A stretch of DNA of 64,000 nt. It comes from Pandoraea apista. Its GTDB lineage: Bacteria > Pseudomonadota > Gammaproteobacteria > Burkholderiales > Burkholderiaceae. Below the pieces are notes generated by a model. The model was not told the origin of the DNA. It searched no databases and was given only the letters and a program-made list of their open reading frames with translations. The translations under genes and the position numbers were made by a program. Position 1 is the stretch's first letter. Each line of letters opens with the position of its first letter. The stretch is from the NCBI RefSeq assembly GCF_001465595.2, contig NZ_CP013481.2, positions 4,340,001 to 4,404,000 on the forward strand. The letters run 5' to 3'. Shown one piece after another: positions 1 through 11,137 of this stretch.

Positions 1-473
1 GCCGAGTAGCCGACCAGACTCACAAACGTGATCGTGAGGCCGGCCACGATACCGGGCAACGCTTCGGGCAGCAGAACCTTCATGACGATCTGACCGGTCG
101 TGGCGCCCATCGACTGGGCCGCTTCGATCAGGCCACGGTCGACTTCGCGCAGCGCGGTCTCTACGAGACGCGCCACGAACGGCGCAGCGGCGATGGTGAG
201 CGGCACCACGGCGGCCATCGTACCGATGGACGAGCCGACGATGAGTCGCGTGAACGGAATCACGGCAACGAGCAGGATGATGAACGGCGTAGAGCGTACC
301 GCGTTGACGATGATTCCGACGACGCGATTGGTCGGCAGGTTCTGCAACACGCCGTTGCGATCGGTCAAATAGAGCAGCACGCCGAGCGGCACACCGACGA
401 CGGCGCCGATCAGGCCGGAAATCCCGACCATGATGAGCGTCTCCCAGAACGAGGAGACGAACAAATCGAACAT
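1..473 (-). CDS. metI: Methionine ABC transporter permease MetI (partial)
   Basis: Inner-membrane permease of the MetNIQ D/L-methionine importer. About 157 residues from the start are visible and the C-terminus runs off the left edge. The N-terminus reads MFDLFVSSFWETL, followed by hydrophobic segments, and the EAA loop (ALREVDRGLIEAAQSMGA) that docks on the ATPase is present. The ATG lies one base beyond the metN stop, so the two genes are translationally coupled. The binding protein metQ would be expected next, outside the window. Confidence 0.93.
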   Translation of the reverse strand, partial: MFDLFVSSFWETLIMVGISGLIGAVVGVPLGVLLYLTDRNGVLQNLPTNRVVGIIVNAVRSTPFIILLVAVIPFTRLIVGSSIGTMAAVVPLTIAAAPFVARLVETALREVDRGLIEAAQSMGATTGQIVMKVLLPEALPGIVAGLTITFVSLVGYS

Positions 474-474
474 T

Positions 475-1509
475 TCACTCCACATGGCTCAGCTCCTCAA
501 CGACAACGCCCTGACTGGCGAGGAACGCCATGGCTTCGGCCACACGGGCCGGGGTGCCGCCTGCCATGACGGCAAGCGATCCGAATGCCTGCCCCTGGAT
601 CTCGTCGATCTGGCCATGCAGGATATTGAAATCGAGTTCGTAACGGCGAATCGCCTCGGAAAGCAGCGGCTGATCCACGCCCGCGCCGGAAAACGCCAGA
701 CGATACAGATGGTCGTGGCCATTACCGATGCGCGATGCGACACGCTCGCGAACGCCGGCGGGCAACTCTTGCGCAATCACGTCGCCGATGAGGGCACGCG
801 TAACTTCGTGGCGCGGGCGCAGGAATACGTCGATCACGCGCCCCTGCTCAACCACGCGGCCGGCGTCGAGCACGGCGACACGGTCGCACACCTGCTTGAT
901 GACTTCCATCTGGTGAGTAATCAGCACGACGGTCAGTCCCAGCTCTCGATTGATACGCTTGAGCAGTTCGAGAATCGAGCGCGTGGTCTCGGGATCGAGG
1001 GCCGACGTGGCTTCGTCCGAGAGCAACACCTGCGGCTCGCTCGCCAACGCGCGGGCAATACCCACGCGCTGCTTCTGGCCGCCGGAGATCTGCGCCGGAT
1101 AGCGGTCCTTCTGCGCCGTCAGGCCCACCAGTTCGAGCAGCGGCAGCACCTTCGCACGAATCTCGGTGGCCGACATGCCCGCCAGTTCGAGCGGCAGCGC
1201 GACGTTGTCGTAAACGGTGCGCGAGCTGAGCAGGTTGAAGTGCTGGAAGATCATGCCGATGCGACGGCGCGCCTGACGCAGTTCGTCCGACGACAATGAC
1301 GTCAGATCCTGGCCGTCCACGCGCACGGTCCCGTCGCTCGGGCGATTGAGCAGGTTGATCACACGCACGAGCGTGCTCTTACCGGCGCCGCTTCGGCCGA
1401 TGATGCCGAAAACTTCGCCGCGCTCGATCGACAGGCTGATATTGGAAAGCGCGTCGATCGGCCCCTTGGGTCCAGCAAATCGCTGGGTAATGTTCTGGAG
1501 TTCGATCAT
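475..1509 (-). CDS. metN: Methionine ABC transporter ATP-binding protein MetN
   Basis: Cytoplasmic ATPase of the methionine importer, 344 residues, the usual MetN length. Walker A GRSGAGKS is at 38-45, the ISGGQ signature at 141-145 and Walker B VLLSDEA at 161-167. The C-terminal 80 residues fit the NIL/ACT-like methionine-sensing domain that inhibits transport when methionine is abundant. The start MIELQNIT is the family start. The frame stays open 31 codons upstream, but that extension is not MetN-like. First gene of a metN-metI operon. Confidence 0.95.
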   Translation of the reverse strand: MIELQNITQRFAGPKGPIDALSNISLSIERGEVFGIIGRSGAGKSTLVRVINLLNRPSDGTVRVDGQDLTSLSSDELRQARRRIGMIFQHFNLLSSRTVYDNVALPLELAGMSATEIRAKVLPLLELVGLTAQKDRYPAQISGGQKQRVGIARALASEPQVLLSDEATSALDPETTRSILELLKRINRELGLTVVLITHQMEVIKQVCDRVAVLDAGRVVEQGRVIDVFLRPRHEVTRALIGDVIAQELPAGVRERVASRIGNGHDHLYRLAFSGAGVDQPLLSEAIRRYELDFNILHGQIDEIQGQAFGSLAVMAGGTPARVAEAMAFLASQGVVVEELSHVE

Positions 1510-1869
1510 GCAAAAAAATGGCAGCCCCACTGCCTGAAGTGCCCGCAGTGCCGCCGCCTTGACCCGGTATTTAGCGCAAAGGCGACATTCTAGCCCATGC
1601 ACCTAAATAGTTGAAAATAATAAAATTTGATCTCTTTATATCGAATTTCAACCGAAGTTCTTAGCGCCTCGCGAAGCTCGAACGAGGGGGAACCCTGCCG
1701 TGCCGCAATGCAACACGAATCGGGCTCGCGACAGAATGCCTGCCCTCTCAATCGAGAAAATGTGAGGTGATTTCGCTAATCGGGAATCGCATTCCCGCCA
1801 GACAGGAATGGAGCGTGAGTGGGATCAAGAGCCCCGGATCGAACCGGCACTCCCGAAATTAGGGAGATT
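1510..1869. other. Intergenic region upstream of metN
   Basis: About 360 bases between metN and the convergently ended response regulator gene. The stretch 1605-1660 is AT-rich compared with its surroundings and is the likely metN promoter area. A T-arm-like string occurs near 1832-1848 but does not belong to a complete tRNA. I see no gene and no clear riboswitch. Confidence 0.5.
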
Positions 1870-2292
1870 TCAGGCCTGCCGGCTGGAGGCAAAGTCGTCG
1901 AGCACTTCGATTACGCGATCGAATTCCAGCGATTTGTCGAAGAAGTACTGCACACCCAGCTGGAGGCACCGCTTGCGATACGTCGCCAGTGCGTAGTTCG
2001 TCAGCACAACGGCCATGAGCTGCGGCAACAGGCCAGCGTCGTGCAGATATGAGAGCACGTCCATGCCCGAGCCACGTCGCAACTGAATGTCGACGATCAC
2101 GGCGTCGAACTGGTCTTCCTTTAGCGTGCGAACCGCGTCGTCGGCAGTCTCCGCCACGCCCGCCACCTGGAGCATCCCGGTCGAACCGAGCGCTTCGGAC
2201 AGGCTCTCGCGAATTACCGCCGAGTCTTCGATCAACAGCACCTTGAGGGGCAAACGGGACCCCGTATGCGTTGCCGCGTTCCCGGTTGACAT
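1870..2292 (-). CDS. Single-domain response regulator
   Basis: A CheY-like receiver without an output domain, 140 residues. It has the acidic pair ED near residue 22, phospho-acceptor Asp68 (VIVDI), a conserved Thr (VLTN) and a Lys in FFDKS. It is preceded by about 17 extra N-terminal residues. ATG at 2292 is chosen because AGAGAGG lies about six bases upstream; an adjacent GTG at 2295 is possible. It follows the NarL-type regulator gene by about 20 bases, so the two are probably co-transcribed. It may act as a phosphate sink or a partner of the CHASE3 kinase at 4526-6118. Confidence 0.88.
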   Translation of the reverse strand: MSTGNAATHTGSRLPLKVLLIEDSAVIRESLSEALGSTGMLQVAGVAETADDAVRTLKEDQFDAVIVDIQLRRGSGMDVLSYLHDAGLLPQLMAVVLTNYALATYRKRCLQLGVQYFFDKSLEFDRVIEVLDDFASSRQA

Positions 2293-2311
2293 CACAAGCC
2301 TCTCTTTTCCA

Positions 2312-2953
2312 TCAACTGATCAGACCGTTCTTGAGCGCATAAAGCGTCAGGTCGGCATTGGTTTTCAAATGCATTTTTTCCAGCACGCGCGCGCGGTACG
2401 TGCTGACAGTCTTCACCGACAGATGCAACTCGTCGGCGATTTCCGTAGGGGTACGCCCCTGCGCGAGCTTGCAGAACACCTGAAACTCGCGCTCCGAGAG
2501 CTGTTCGTGCATCGGCTCGTCGATCGGATTATCCAGCTTCTGCGCCAGCAGATCGGCCGTTCCCTCACTGACATACCGGTGGCCGCGCGCCACCGTGCGG
2601 ATCGCCCGAATGATCTCTTCGGGCGGCGCATCTTTCATCAGATATCCGTTCGCCCCGGCACGCAGCAAATTCACCGCGTACTGCGCTTCCGGATACGTCG
2701 ACAGGAACAGCACACCCTGCTCGGGACGCAATTGCTTGATCACTCGCAGGGTGTCGATGCCGTTCTTGTCAGGCATGGCGATATCCAACAGCACGACATC
2801 GAACGCCGTATCGCGAACGGCGCGAATCACCTCGTCGCCGCTCGCGGCCTCGCCCAGCACTTGCATGTCCGATTCGTCGGCAATGAACTGCTTGAAGCCC
2901 GTGCGAACGATTGCGTGATCGTCGGCAATCAGGATTTTTATTGTCAGTGACAT
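2312..2953 (-). CDS. NarL/FixJ-family response regulator
   Basis: DNA-binding response regulator, 213 residues. Receiver domain at 1-125 with DD at 11-12, phospho-acceptor Asp57 (VLLDIAMPD) and Lys107. A LuxR-type helix-turn-helix follows at about 148-205, with LSEREFQVF and the recognition region PTEIADELHLSVKTVSTYRA. The SD GGAG is six bases before the ATG. The likely cognate kinase is the HisKA_3-type histidine kinase at 4526, transcribed away from it across a small stress cluster. The architecture resembles UvrY/DegU regulators; the regulon is unknown. Confidence 0.93.
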   Translation of the reverse strand: MSLTIKILIADDHAIVRTGFKQFIADESDMQVLGEAASGDEVIRAVRDTAFDVVLLDIAMPDKNGIDTLRVIKQLRPEQGVLFLSTYPEAQYAVNLLRAGANGYLMKDAPPEEIIRAIRTVARGHRYVSEGTADLLAQKLDNPIDEPMHEQLSEREFQVFCKLAQGRTPTEIADELHLSVKTVSTYRARVLEKMHLKTNADLTLYALKNGLIS

Positions 2954-3035
2954 CTAAGCTCCAGAAACGGTCCCCATCGGCCCGATGGCGTCGCCCACAT
3001 GTTTTGGATGGACAGACCATGGCCGTCACCGCTGG

Positions 3036-3647
3036 TTATTCTCGCTCGAGCAGGTCGTGCATATCGTCGGCATGCTCTTCCTCGACCGCCAGAATTTCTT
3101 CGAGCATGCGCCGCGTCGTCGTGTCCCGGTCGCCTAAATAATGAATCATCTCGCGGTAACTCTCAATCGCAATACGCTCTGCAACGAGATTCTCGCGAAT
3201 CATGTCCCGCAGGTTGTTCCCCGTGACGTATTCCGCATGACTGCGTGCCGACAGCCCGTCGGGTGAGAAATCGGGTTCACCGCCCAGTTGCACGATACGC
3301 GCCGCAATGCGATCCGCGTGATCCTGCTCCTGCAAGGCGTGTTCGGCAAACTCGGCCGCGACCGGTTCGGCATGAATCCCGGTGGCCATGAAGTGGTGGC
3401 GCTTGTAGCGCAGCACGCACACCAGCTCGGTGGCCAGTGCGTCGTTGAGCATGTGCACGACCGCGTCGCGGTCTGCACGGTAGTCTTCCGTGACGGCGCC
3501 GTCGTCGAGATGCTCACGGGCACGCTCACGCAGGGCGCGAACATCGATCTCGAAGTCTTCGCCCGCGTGCTTGCTGTGACCGTTGCCTTTCGTCGCGGGC
3601 TGGCCATGCGTCTTGGCAGGGGCCTTGGCTTGCTTGGCGGTATGCAT
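3036..3647 (-). CDS. Ferritin-like/bacterioferritin-family protein
   Basis: 203-residue four-helix ferritin-like protein. After a Lys/Ala/His-rich leader of about 45 residues come helices carrying putative di-iron ligands: LNDALATELVCVLRYKRHHF, EHALQEQDHADRI, ENLVAERIAIESY and ILAVEEEHADDM. These Glu and ExxH positions match bacterioferritin- and Dps-like proteins. Role inferred as iron storage or detoxification under stress. The start MHTAKQ is preceded by AAGGAGA; an in-frame extension upstream to 3746 lacks this signal. It sits between the response regulators and two small stress membrane proteins. Confidence 0.88.
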   Translation of the reverse strand: MHTAKQAKAPAKTHGQPATKGNGHSKHAGEDFEIDVRALRERAREHLDDGAVTEDYRADRDAVVHMLNDALATELVCVLRYKRHHFMATGIHAEPVAAEFAEHALQEQDHADRIAARIVQLGGEPDFSPDGLSARSHAEYVTGNNLRDMIRENLVAERIAIESYREMIHYLGDRDTTTRRMLEEILAVEEEHADDMHDLLERE

Positions 3648-3818
3648 TAGCGAATCTCCTTGGTAGTGTTTGCGAGTGTTTGCGGGGGATGGACGGGATG
3701 GAAAGAAGGCGTGCTTCGCGGCCGTCGGTGAGCGATCACCGGTCATCGCGCCGGGCGAACTGCCGGGCGGATCGAACCGCCCCGCCCGCCCGGGGGATGC
3801 CGCGCAAGGCGAGCACGT

Positions 3819-3980
3819 CTATCGTCGGACCACCCCGAACAGCAGCGTGACCAGAAAGATCACCAGGAAGATGAAGAACAGAATCTTGGCAATCTCGGCT
3901 GCACCGGCAGCAATTCCCGTGAAGCCGAAAACAGCGGCGATCAACGCGATCACGAAAAAAACGACAGCATAGTGAAGCAT
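3819..3980 (-). CDS. DUF1328 small membrane protein (YtjA-like)
   Basis: A 53-residue inner-membrane peptide beginning [13 protein letters not shown], with two hydrophobic helices and a central [18 protein letters not shown] motif typical of DUF1328. Length equals the E. coli YtjA type. It has a strong SD, AAGGAGGAGG, just before the ATG. Exact function is unknown; relatives are linked to general or envelope stress. A paralogue lies 100 bases upstream on the same strand. Confidence 0.9.
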   Translation of the reverse strand: MLHYAVVFFVIALIAAVFGFTGIAAGAAEIAKILFFIFLVIFLVTLLFGVVRR

Positions 3981-4081
3981 CGCAACCTCCTCCTTGAATG
4001 GGAACGGACCGTGAGCGGCATGACTGACGCTTCACGGAATCGCCACAGCGCAAGATCACGCGTTGCGCCGCGGCGCACCGT

Positions 4082-4258
4082 CTAATCGACGATCTTCTTG
4101 GCGACGGTCAGTCCAAGCAGCAGGAAGATCACGAACAGCACCAGGAACAGCACGAACAGAATCTTCGCGATCCCGGCGGCACCGGCAGCGATCCCAGTGA
4201 AGCCCAGCAAGCCGGCCACGATGGAGATCAGTGCAAACAGCAAAGCCCACTTCAACAT
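4082..4258 (-). CDS. DUF1328 small membrane protein, second copy
   Basis: A 58-residue paralogue of the peptide at 3819-3980. It starts [19 protein letters not shown], keeps the [17 protein letters not shown] core and ends in a charged KKIVD tail. An AAGGAGAG SD precedes the ATG. The core nucleotides are also similar, so this looks like a tandem duplication. Function unknown beyond the DUF1328 family assignment. Confidence 0.88.
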   Translation of the reverse strand: MLKWALLFALISIVAGLLGFTGIAAGAAGIAKILFVLFLVLFVIFLLLGLTVAKKIVD

Positions 4259-4525
4259 AGCGCTCTCCTTGTTATTGCATCGTTTCCCGGAGACATTCCT
4301 GGCATCCGACGGGGTGACATCGTGTTACACACGGCGACGCAAACTATCGGACGCTGACTGTATGGTAGGGAATGCCCGCCGACGAGACTGCCCGGCCGGC
4401 GCTGGTTTTTGCGTAGGAATTCGCTGACAATTTCCGAAATGACGCGATTTTCGACTTATGATCAAAGCGCGTCTCGCCCGTCGAACTCCCTGCTGGACCA
4501 CTTCCCAACCACCTGACAACCCCTC

Positions 4526-6118
<1,593 letters not shown>

Positions 6119-6311
6119 CAGCGCAACCCGACTCCGCCTACACCGCGACGCTCACGCGGCTGACAGCGCAAACGTTTCGCACTCCCTACCATGGAATCAC
6201 TTGCCGCCCTCACGGCGCGGCAATGACGCGGTAATGACGCGGGTATCAAACGCGCGATGCTGTGCGTGCTGTGGCACGAACTATCCCTGAACCCAACATT
6301 AAGGAGTTGCT

Positions 6312-6518
6312 ATGAACTCGGATCTGATCAAGGGCAAGTGGAATCAGCTTAAGGGCGAAGCCAAGAAGCAGTGGGGCAATCTGACTGACGACGATCTGCT
6401 CAAGATTGAAGGCAACCGCGACAAGTTCGTGGGCGTGATTCAGGAACGCTACGGCAAGGCCAAGGCCGATGCCGAACGCGAAGTCGATACCTGGAACAAC
6501 CAGCACAAGCTCTGGTAA
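6312..6518 (+). CDS. CsbD-family stress protein
   Basis: A 68-residue hydrophilic protein beginning MNSDLIKGKWNQLKGEAKKQWG, the CsbD (YjbJ) signature, with a C-terminal KADAEREVDTW segment. These abundant small proteins are induced by general stress; their molecular role is unresolved. The SD AAGGAG is five bases upstream. First of three small stress-type genes downstream of the sensor kinase and probably under a separate promoter in 6119-6300. Confidence 0.95.
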   Translation: MNSDLIKGKWNQLKGEAKKQWGNLTDDDLLKIEGNRDKFVGVIQERYGKAKADAEREVDTWNNQHKLW

Positions 6519-6634
6519 GCCCAGGTCGCCGTGCCCGCCGGGAGGCGGGCCGCAACTGCGTTCTAGCGCCTCGCGCCTCACGCCTTGCGCTTTCCAGCGC
6601 CTCGGACGACATTCACTCTCAAGGAGAAATCAAA

Positions 6635-6772
6635 ATGAAACGATTGATCGCCATCGCACTGCTCTCCGGCTTCGCACTGGGTCTTGCCGGTTGCAACACC
6701 ATTCAGGGCGCGGGCAAGGACGTTGAAAAGGGTGGCGAGGCCATTCAAGGCGCCGCAGAGCGTAATAAGTAA
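6635..6772 (+). CDS. Entericidin-type small lipoprotein
   Basis: A 45-residue precursor starting MKRLIAIALLSGFALG with lipobox LAGC (Cys20). The mature peptide NTIQGAGKDVEKGGEAIQGA has the entericidin EcnA/B pattern. Processed by signal peptidase II and anchored in a membrane. Relatives are stationary-phase or stress-induced bacteriolytic or antidote lipopeptides, but no toxin/antidote pair is visible here. AAGGAG precedes the ATG. Confidence 0.9.
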   Translation: MKRLIAIALLSGFALGLAGCNTIQGAGKDVEKGGEAIQGAAERNK

Positions 6773-6885
6773 CGCCGACTGACCGCCGGAACCCCGGCGC
6801 ATGCCCCGTCTGACACGCGATGCATCGGCATCGCGTCTCATACTCGTTCGCTCGTTCTAATACCAGCCCAAAGGAGGACTTTGAG

Positions 6886-7476
6886 ATGTCACATCGAATC
6901 GCCATGAACTTCCTCACCTGCGCCTGTCTCGCGGCAGGCGCTGCGGGAATGATGGGCACAACGGTAGCCAACGCGGCCGACGCCGCCACCAAGGATCGGT
7001 ACGACGCCGCGCAGAAATCTGCCGAGGCCGACTACAAGGCATCGGTGGCGCGCTGCGAGGATCTCAAGGACAACGCGAAGAAAGTTTGCGTAGAGAACGC
7101 CAAGGGTAACGAGAAGGTTGCCAAGGCGAACGCCGAAGCCGACTACAAGCAAACGCCCAAGGCCCGTTACGACGCCGCCATCGCGAAGGCCGACGCCGAT
7201 TACAGCGTGGCCAAGCTGCGCTGCGACGACAAGAAGGGTAACGAGAAGGACGTCTGCGTCAAGGATGCCGACGCCGCCAAGACCAAGGCCTATGGCGACG
7301 CCAAGGTCATGCGCACGAGCCGCGAATCGTCGAAGGACACCATGGCCGCACGCGAGGACGCCAACGCCGATGCGAACAAGGCCCAATACAAGGCCGCGCT
7401 CGAGCGTTGCGACAGCCTGAGCGGCAACAGCAAGGACGCCTGTGTGGCCGACGCCAAGGCGCGCTTTCACCAGTAA
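6886..7476 (+). CDS. Secreted protein with three Cys-pair repeats
   Basis: 196 residues with a signal peptide ending near ANAADA, so probably periplasmic. The mature part is Ala/Lys/Asp-rich and helical. It contains three copies of a unit of the form RC-(5 to 6 residues)-N-xxK-x-VCV/ACV followed by a Lys/Asp-rich helix (RCEDLKDNAKKVCVENAK and two relatives), each with two cysteines ten residues apart. Each Cys pair could form an intra-repeat disulfide hairpin. SD AAGGAGG. I do not recognise a named family. Its position beside CsbD and entericidin suggests a stress-induced envelope protein. Confidence 0.8.
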   Translation: MSHRIAMNFLTCACLAAGAAGMMGTTVANAADAATKDRYDAAQKSAEADYKASVARCEDLKDNAKKVCVENAKGNEKVAKANAEADYKQTPKARYDAAIAKADADYSVAKLRCDDKKGNEKDVCVKDADAAKTKAYGDAKVMRTSRESSKDTMAAREDANADANKAQYKAALERCDSLSGNSKDACVADAKARFHQ

Positions 7477-8033
7477 CCGGGCCACATCTGGCACACATCC
7501 GGCAAATTTCCGGCAATAGGCGGCCCCGCCCCATAACCCGGGCGATTCCCCAAAAACAAGCATCGCGGCGGGGGCCGATTCGGTTTAGCAGGGAGGAGGA
7601 GGTGTCTCGTCGACACGAGAGACACTGGCAGCGGGCGGATGCCGTGAGAGCGGCTTCCGCCCGCTGTTTTTGCGCCACACGCACACGGCGTCATGTAAAT
7701 GAATGTAACAAGTGTCGCTCGAAACCGCGTGCCGACGCGCGGACGCCACCCTCTGGCGCGTCAACCAAAACGAGCGCAAACCGTTGATTCTGAATAGAAT
7801 AGGGGCCTGATTCACACGTTTGGCGGCCGCCTTTCTACGCCCGAACGTTCCCTATGCCGTGTCAATGCGCATACTTTGCAACAATTGCGCCACGCCTGCG
7901 TTTCGGAACTTCAGTAAAGTTAAGTCAAGAAATCTGACGAACCAAGGTGCCGGTGGGCACCTGGCGCGTCGAACGGCATGGTGCCGTTCGGGTGCCGTCA
8001 TCAGTACGCTGCCAAGTCCGCAGGAGAAATGTC
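7477..8033. other. Intergenic region, 557 bases
   Basis: Holds a good rho-independent terminator at 7629-7671. The remaining 360 bases include an AT-richer stretch at 7770-7945, probably the promoter region of the gene at 8034. No supported gene; open frames crossing here have atypical composition. Confidence 0.6.
7629..7671 (+). terminator. Rho-independent terminator
   Basis: An 11-bp perfect stem, CAGCGGGCGGA with TCCGCCCGCTG, followed by TTTTT. About 150 bases downstream of the Cys-repeat protein gene. Confidence 0.8.
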
Positions 8034-8336
8034 ATGAAAACCAAGTTTGCCGCCCTTGCCATCGCCGGCATCGCGCTCGCCGCGGGTGCGATCGGGACGG
8101 CGCAGGCGCACGTCTCGGTCGGTATCGGTATTGGGGTGCCGCTGGTCGTCCCCGGCCCGGTGTATGGGCCGGCCCCGGTGTACGTGGCGCCGCCTCCGCC
8201 GGTCTATGTCGCACCGCCGCCCGTCTATGTCGCCCCCGCGCCCGTCTACTATGGCCCACCGCCGCCGGCTTATTACGGTCGTCCGTACTACTACGGCCAC
8301 GGTTACTGGCGTCACGGCCGCTGGTACCGGTATTGA
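8034..8336 (+). CDS. Pro/Tyr-rich exported protein
   Basis: A 100-residue precursor with signal peptide MKTKFAALAIAGIALAAGA, cleaved near AQA/H. It continues with a Gly-rich HVSVGIGIGVPLVV segment, then imperfect YVAPPPPVYVAPPP repeats and a Tyr/Gly/His/Arg-rich tail ending HGRWYRY. Such proline-tyrosine exported proteins are widespread in Burkholderiales and usually annotated only as hypothetical. The start is supported by AGGAG nine bases upstream. Followed by a strong terminator. Confidence 0.85.
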   Translation: MKTKFAALAIAGIALAAGAIGTAQAHVSVGIGIGVPLVVPGPVYGPAPVYVAPPPPVYVAPPPVYVAPAPVYYGPPPPAYYGRPYYYGHGYWRHGRWYRY

Positions 8337-8364
8337 TTGAGGGCTGGCAAGCCCGGCCACTGAA

Positions 8365-8408
8365 AGCACAACGCGCCACCGACTGCGAAGTCCGTGGCGC
8401 GTTGCTTT
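8365..8408. terminator. Bidirectional terminator
   Basis: Perfect 11-bp stem CAACGCGCCAC (8369-8379) with GTGGCGCGTTG (8394-8404), flanked by AAAGC on the left and CTTTT on the right. It separates the convergent exported-protein and chemoreceptor genes. Confidence 0.75.
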
Positions 8409-8433
8409 TCAGGGGGACAAGACGAGCGCGTGC

Positions 8434-9846
8434 TCAGCGCGCCACCCGGTAGGCAATGCGAAAACCGCCCCAATGACGCCCGTTCACATAGATCGGTGCC
8501 GACGCGTCTTTCATCACCACGAACTCGCCCCCACCCATGTCACGCCGGTAAGTCTGGAGCAGCAGCGGTTTGGTATTGCGTCCGGCCGCAGCGCCCGTTC
8601 GGTCGTTGAAAAGACGCCGATTACGACAGTTCGCAGCGTTCCACACCGGATCGTTGGTCGGCGACTGTGAGAACTTTCGATTGTGCGTGGGCAGATAGCC
8701 GTTTTCGTCGACGGCGGCGCAGAACGTGATTCGCTCGTTGAGTCCGAGCAACGGCTCCTGAATGGCGGGCAGCGTCTCGTCGGTAAAGCGGGTGAAACTC
8801 GCCATCAACTGCTGCGGGTTCGACCCCGGAATCGGTTCGTAGCGACGGTCGAACAGCTCCTGCTCGCTGATCTTTCCCTTGGCCAGCGCCGCCTCGAAAC
8901 TCTCCCCCACTTGCTTGGCCGCGCGGCGTACGGCGCGAATGAAGGGCGTGTCTTCGGTTTCGACGTCGGCCTCGGCGATCAGGCCGATCAAATGCTCCGA
9001 GACAGACAACAGCCCGTTGATGCGCTCGCGCGCGCTTTCGACATGATCGGCCGAATGCGAGACACCGTCTGCCATTTCATCGACGTGGGCGGCGAGCGTC
9101 GTGCACTCGTTCTCGATCGCTTCACTGACCTCGGCAATCTGGCCGGCCTGACGATCGAACGTATCGAGTGCCGAGCCGGCGGTCTCGATCACGTTCGCAA
9201 TGGCGCGGGTGCCTTCGCGCGCATCGTTGGCGCGTGCAACGTTGGCATTGCTCTCGCGCATCAAACGCTCGGTGCGCTCCCCCAGCGCGGCGAGTGTGTG
9301 CTCGATCTGCTGGGTCGCCTCAGCCGTCTTGCTGGCAAGCAATTTGACTTCGGTGGCAACGACCGCGAAGCTTCGCCCGGCCGCGCCTGCACGAGCCGCT
9401 TCGATAGCGGCATTGAGCGCCAGCAGATTCGTCTGACGGGCGATCACCGAAATCCCCTCGGCGACTTTCCCCACATGATCGAGTGCGTCTCGCAGCCCGG
9501 CGATCTCGCCGGCCATGCCGGATACGCCCTCCACCAAGCCGTGAATGGAAGCCAGCGATGCGTCTGCCGTGTTGCGCGACGCGGAGATTTCCGCGCTCGC
9601 ACGATCGGCCACATCGCGTGCCTCGCGGGCAGCGCTCGCGATCCGCTGATTCCCTTCGCTGGTGTCGGCGGCGGCCCGGCGAAGCTCCTGAAACACTTCG
9701 GCCTGCCGCTTGATTCGAACGGCGATTTCGTCGACGTTACCGGCGATATCGCACAACTCCACGCCGAGGGTGCCCGCATTGGTGGCCACCTCGTTCATGA
9801 TAGCGACGGTCTTCGCTGCTCCCCTTGTGCGCGTGAATAGCCCCAT
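8434..9846 (-). CDS. Soluble methyl-accepting chemotaxis protein
   Basis: 470 residues with no transmembrane segment, so a cytoplasmic chemoreceptor. The kinase-control hairpin tip is at about 139-172 ([18 protein letters not shown], then [15 protein letters not shown]). A C-terminal sensory region of about 150 residues contains [38 protein letters not shown] and [12 protein letters not shown], a conserved module in proteobacterial soluble receptors. It is 13 kb from the flagellar locus and no che genes are in the window. It would signal to CheA/CheW encoded elsewhere. Confidence 0.92.
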   Translation of the reverse strand: MGLFTRTRGAAKTVAIMNEVATNAGTLGVELCDIAGNVDEIAVRIKRQAEVFQELRRAAADTSEGNQRIASAAREARDVADRASAEISASRNTADASLASIHGLVEGVSGMAGEIAGLRDALDHVGKVAEGISVIARQTNLLALNAAIEAARAGAAGRSFAVVATEVKLLASKTAEATQQIEHTLAALGERTERLMRESNANVARANDAREGTRAIANVIETAGSALDTFDRQAGQIAEVSEAIENECTTLAAHVDEMADGVSHSADHVESARERINGLLSVSEHLIGLIAEADVETEDTPFIRAVRRAAKQVGESFEAALAKGKISEQELFDRRYEPIPGSNPQQLMASFTRFTDETLPAIQEPLLGLNERITFCAAVDENGYLPTHNRKFSQSPTNDPVWNAANCRNRRLFNDRTGAAAGRNTKPLLLQTYRRDMGGGEFVVMKDASAPIYVNGRHWGGFRIAYRVAR

Positions 9847-10050
9847 CGTCAGTCTCCTCGCATTCTGATCTGCTTGTTATGACGAGGGCGCGACATCCGC
9901 CGGAACTGCCAAAAACGCCGGGAAGACGCTCGCGCCGCACGCTGATGTGTCGAAAAGTATAACGGGAGAAAAAACGGCCGACTTGAGGGTTTCTTCGCTT
10001 GTCGCACCCCTTGCCGCCGCCCGCACTTTCGACTTTATGGGGCCACCCTC

Positions 10051-11001
10051 TCACGCACGGCTTACGCGTGACTTACTGAGCGCTGAGCGGCCTGACGAGG
10101 CCGCCGCGCCTATCGCGGCGCGCATCGCTTCGCCCACCGCAACGACCAGCCCACTGGCATCGCGGCGATGCAGCAACGCGATTTCGCTGTCGGCGTTGGC
10201 GTCGTCGAGCGTCACGCGCCTTACCTCCGGCCCTGCCATGGCAGCAAGGCTCTCCGGCACGATAGCCACGCCGAATCCCGCTGCTACCAGGTTCACAAGC
10301 GTCGCCTTGCGCGACGTTGCCACGGCAGCCTTCGGAAAGAAGCCGTGCTGTTGGCATAACTGCGCAACGCGATAACTCAATCCGCCGCGTTCCCGATGCG
10401 GCAGCGAGACAAACGGCTCGGCCGCCAGCGCCGCCACGCTCACCGACGCCTCGCCCGCCAGCACGTGACCCGGCGGGACGAGCAACAGCAAGCGCTCCGT
10501 TGCGAGGGTGTCGCACACGAGCGACGCCGCGGGACGAAGCACTGGCAGGCGCACCAGCCCCAGATCGATGCGGCCGGCTTCGATTTCGTCTTGTTGCTGT
10601 TCGGAGGACAGCGTGGAGACATCAACACTCACGCCGGGGTGTGCCTGAAGATGGGCAAACAAGGCGGCGGGCAACGCCCCGGCAAACGGAACCGAACTCG
10701 AATGCGCCAGCCGTACCGTGCCCTGCTCGCCACGCGCCACACTGCGCGTGAGGGCCACCGAGCCTTCAAGTTCGGTGAGCACCCGCCGCGCCTCGTTGAC
10801 GAATGTGCGCCCCGCAGGCGTGAGCGTTACGCCCTTGGACGAGCGCTCGAGCAACACCGCCTGCAATTCGCGCTCAAGCTCCGATATCTGGCGGCTCAGC
10901 GCCGATTGCGCGACGAACAAACGTTCGGCCGCCGCGCTGAAACCACCGGCGTCGACCACTTCCAGGAAATACCGCAACTGCCGCAGCGACACCATAACCA
11001 T
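10051..11001 (-). CDS. LysR-family transcriptional regulator
   Basis: About 316 residues. The N-terminal winged helix-turn-helix reads LRQLRYFLEVVDAGGFSAAAERL then AQSALSRQISELE, and a substrate-binding effector domain follows. The start is MVMVSLRQL at 11001 or the second Met at 10995; the frame continues upstream without LysR features. Divergent from the TSUP transporter gene at 11138 with a 136-bp shared region holding a dyad at 11022-11041, so it probably controls that transporter. NarR/CynR-like effector domain; the ligand is unknown. Confidence 0.9.
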   Translation of the reverse strand: MVMVSLRQLRYFLEVVDAGGFSAAAERLFVAQSALSRQISELERELQAVLLERSSKGVTLTPAGRTFVNEARRVLTELEGSVALTRSVARGEQGTVRLAHSSSVPFAGALPAALFAHLQAHPGVSVDVSTLSSEQQQDEIEAGRIDLGLVRLPVLRPAASLVCDTLATERLLLLVPPGHVLAGEASVSVAALAAEPFVSLPHRERGGLSYRVAQLCQQHGFFPKAAVATSRKATLVNLVAAGFGVAIVPESLAAMAGPEVRRVTLDDANADSEIALLHRRDASGLVVAVGEAMRAAIGAAASSGRSALSKSRVSRA

Positions 11002-11021
11002 GCCGTTTCGAGATCGAATAT

Positions 11022-11041
11022 CGCCACATTCTATATTGGCG
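11022..11041. promoter_or_regulatory. Candidate LysR operator in divergent promoter
   Basis: Inverted repeat CGCCA-N10-TGGCG in an AT-rich centre, about 20 bases before the LysR start and 97 bases before the TSUP gene. Size and position suit a LysR-type binding site. Confidence 0.45.
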
Positions 11042-11137
11042 CGGCCCCGGCACACGGCCCTATGCTGGCGGAAAACCTGCAAACGCCATGTGCGTTCTTC
11101 TCGCCCGCTTCGCTCTCGTCCCACTACGCCTGCCATC

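Noticed and set aside
1822..1862. tRNA-like T-arm string (GCCGGTTCGATCCGGGG on the minus strand) next to a 5-bp hairpin
   Set aside because: The T-stem pairs over only four bases, the adjoining 7-base loop lacks U33, and no acceptor or D-arm can be folded. Probably chance.
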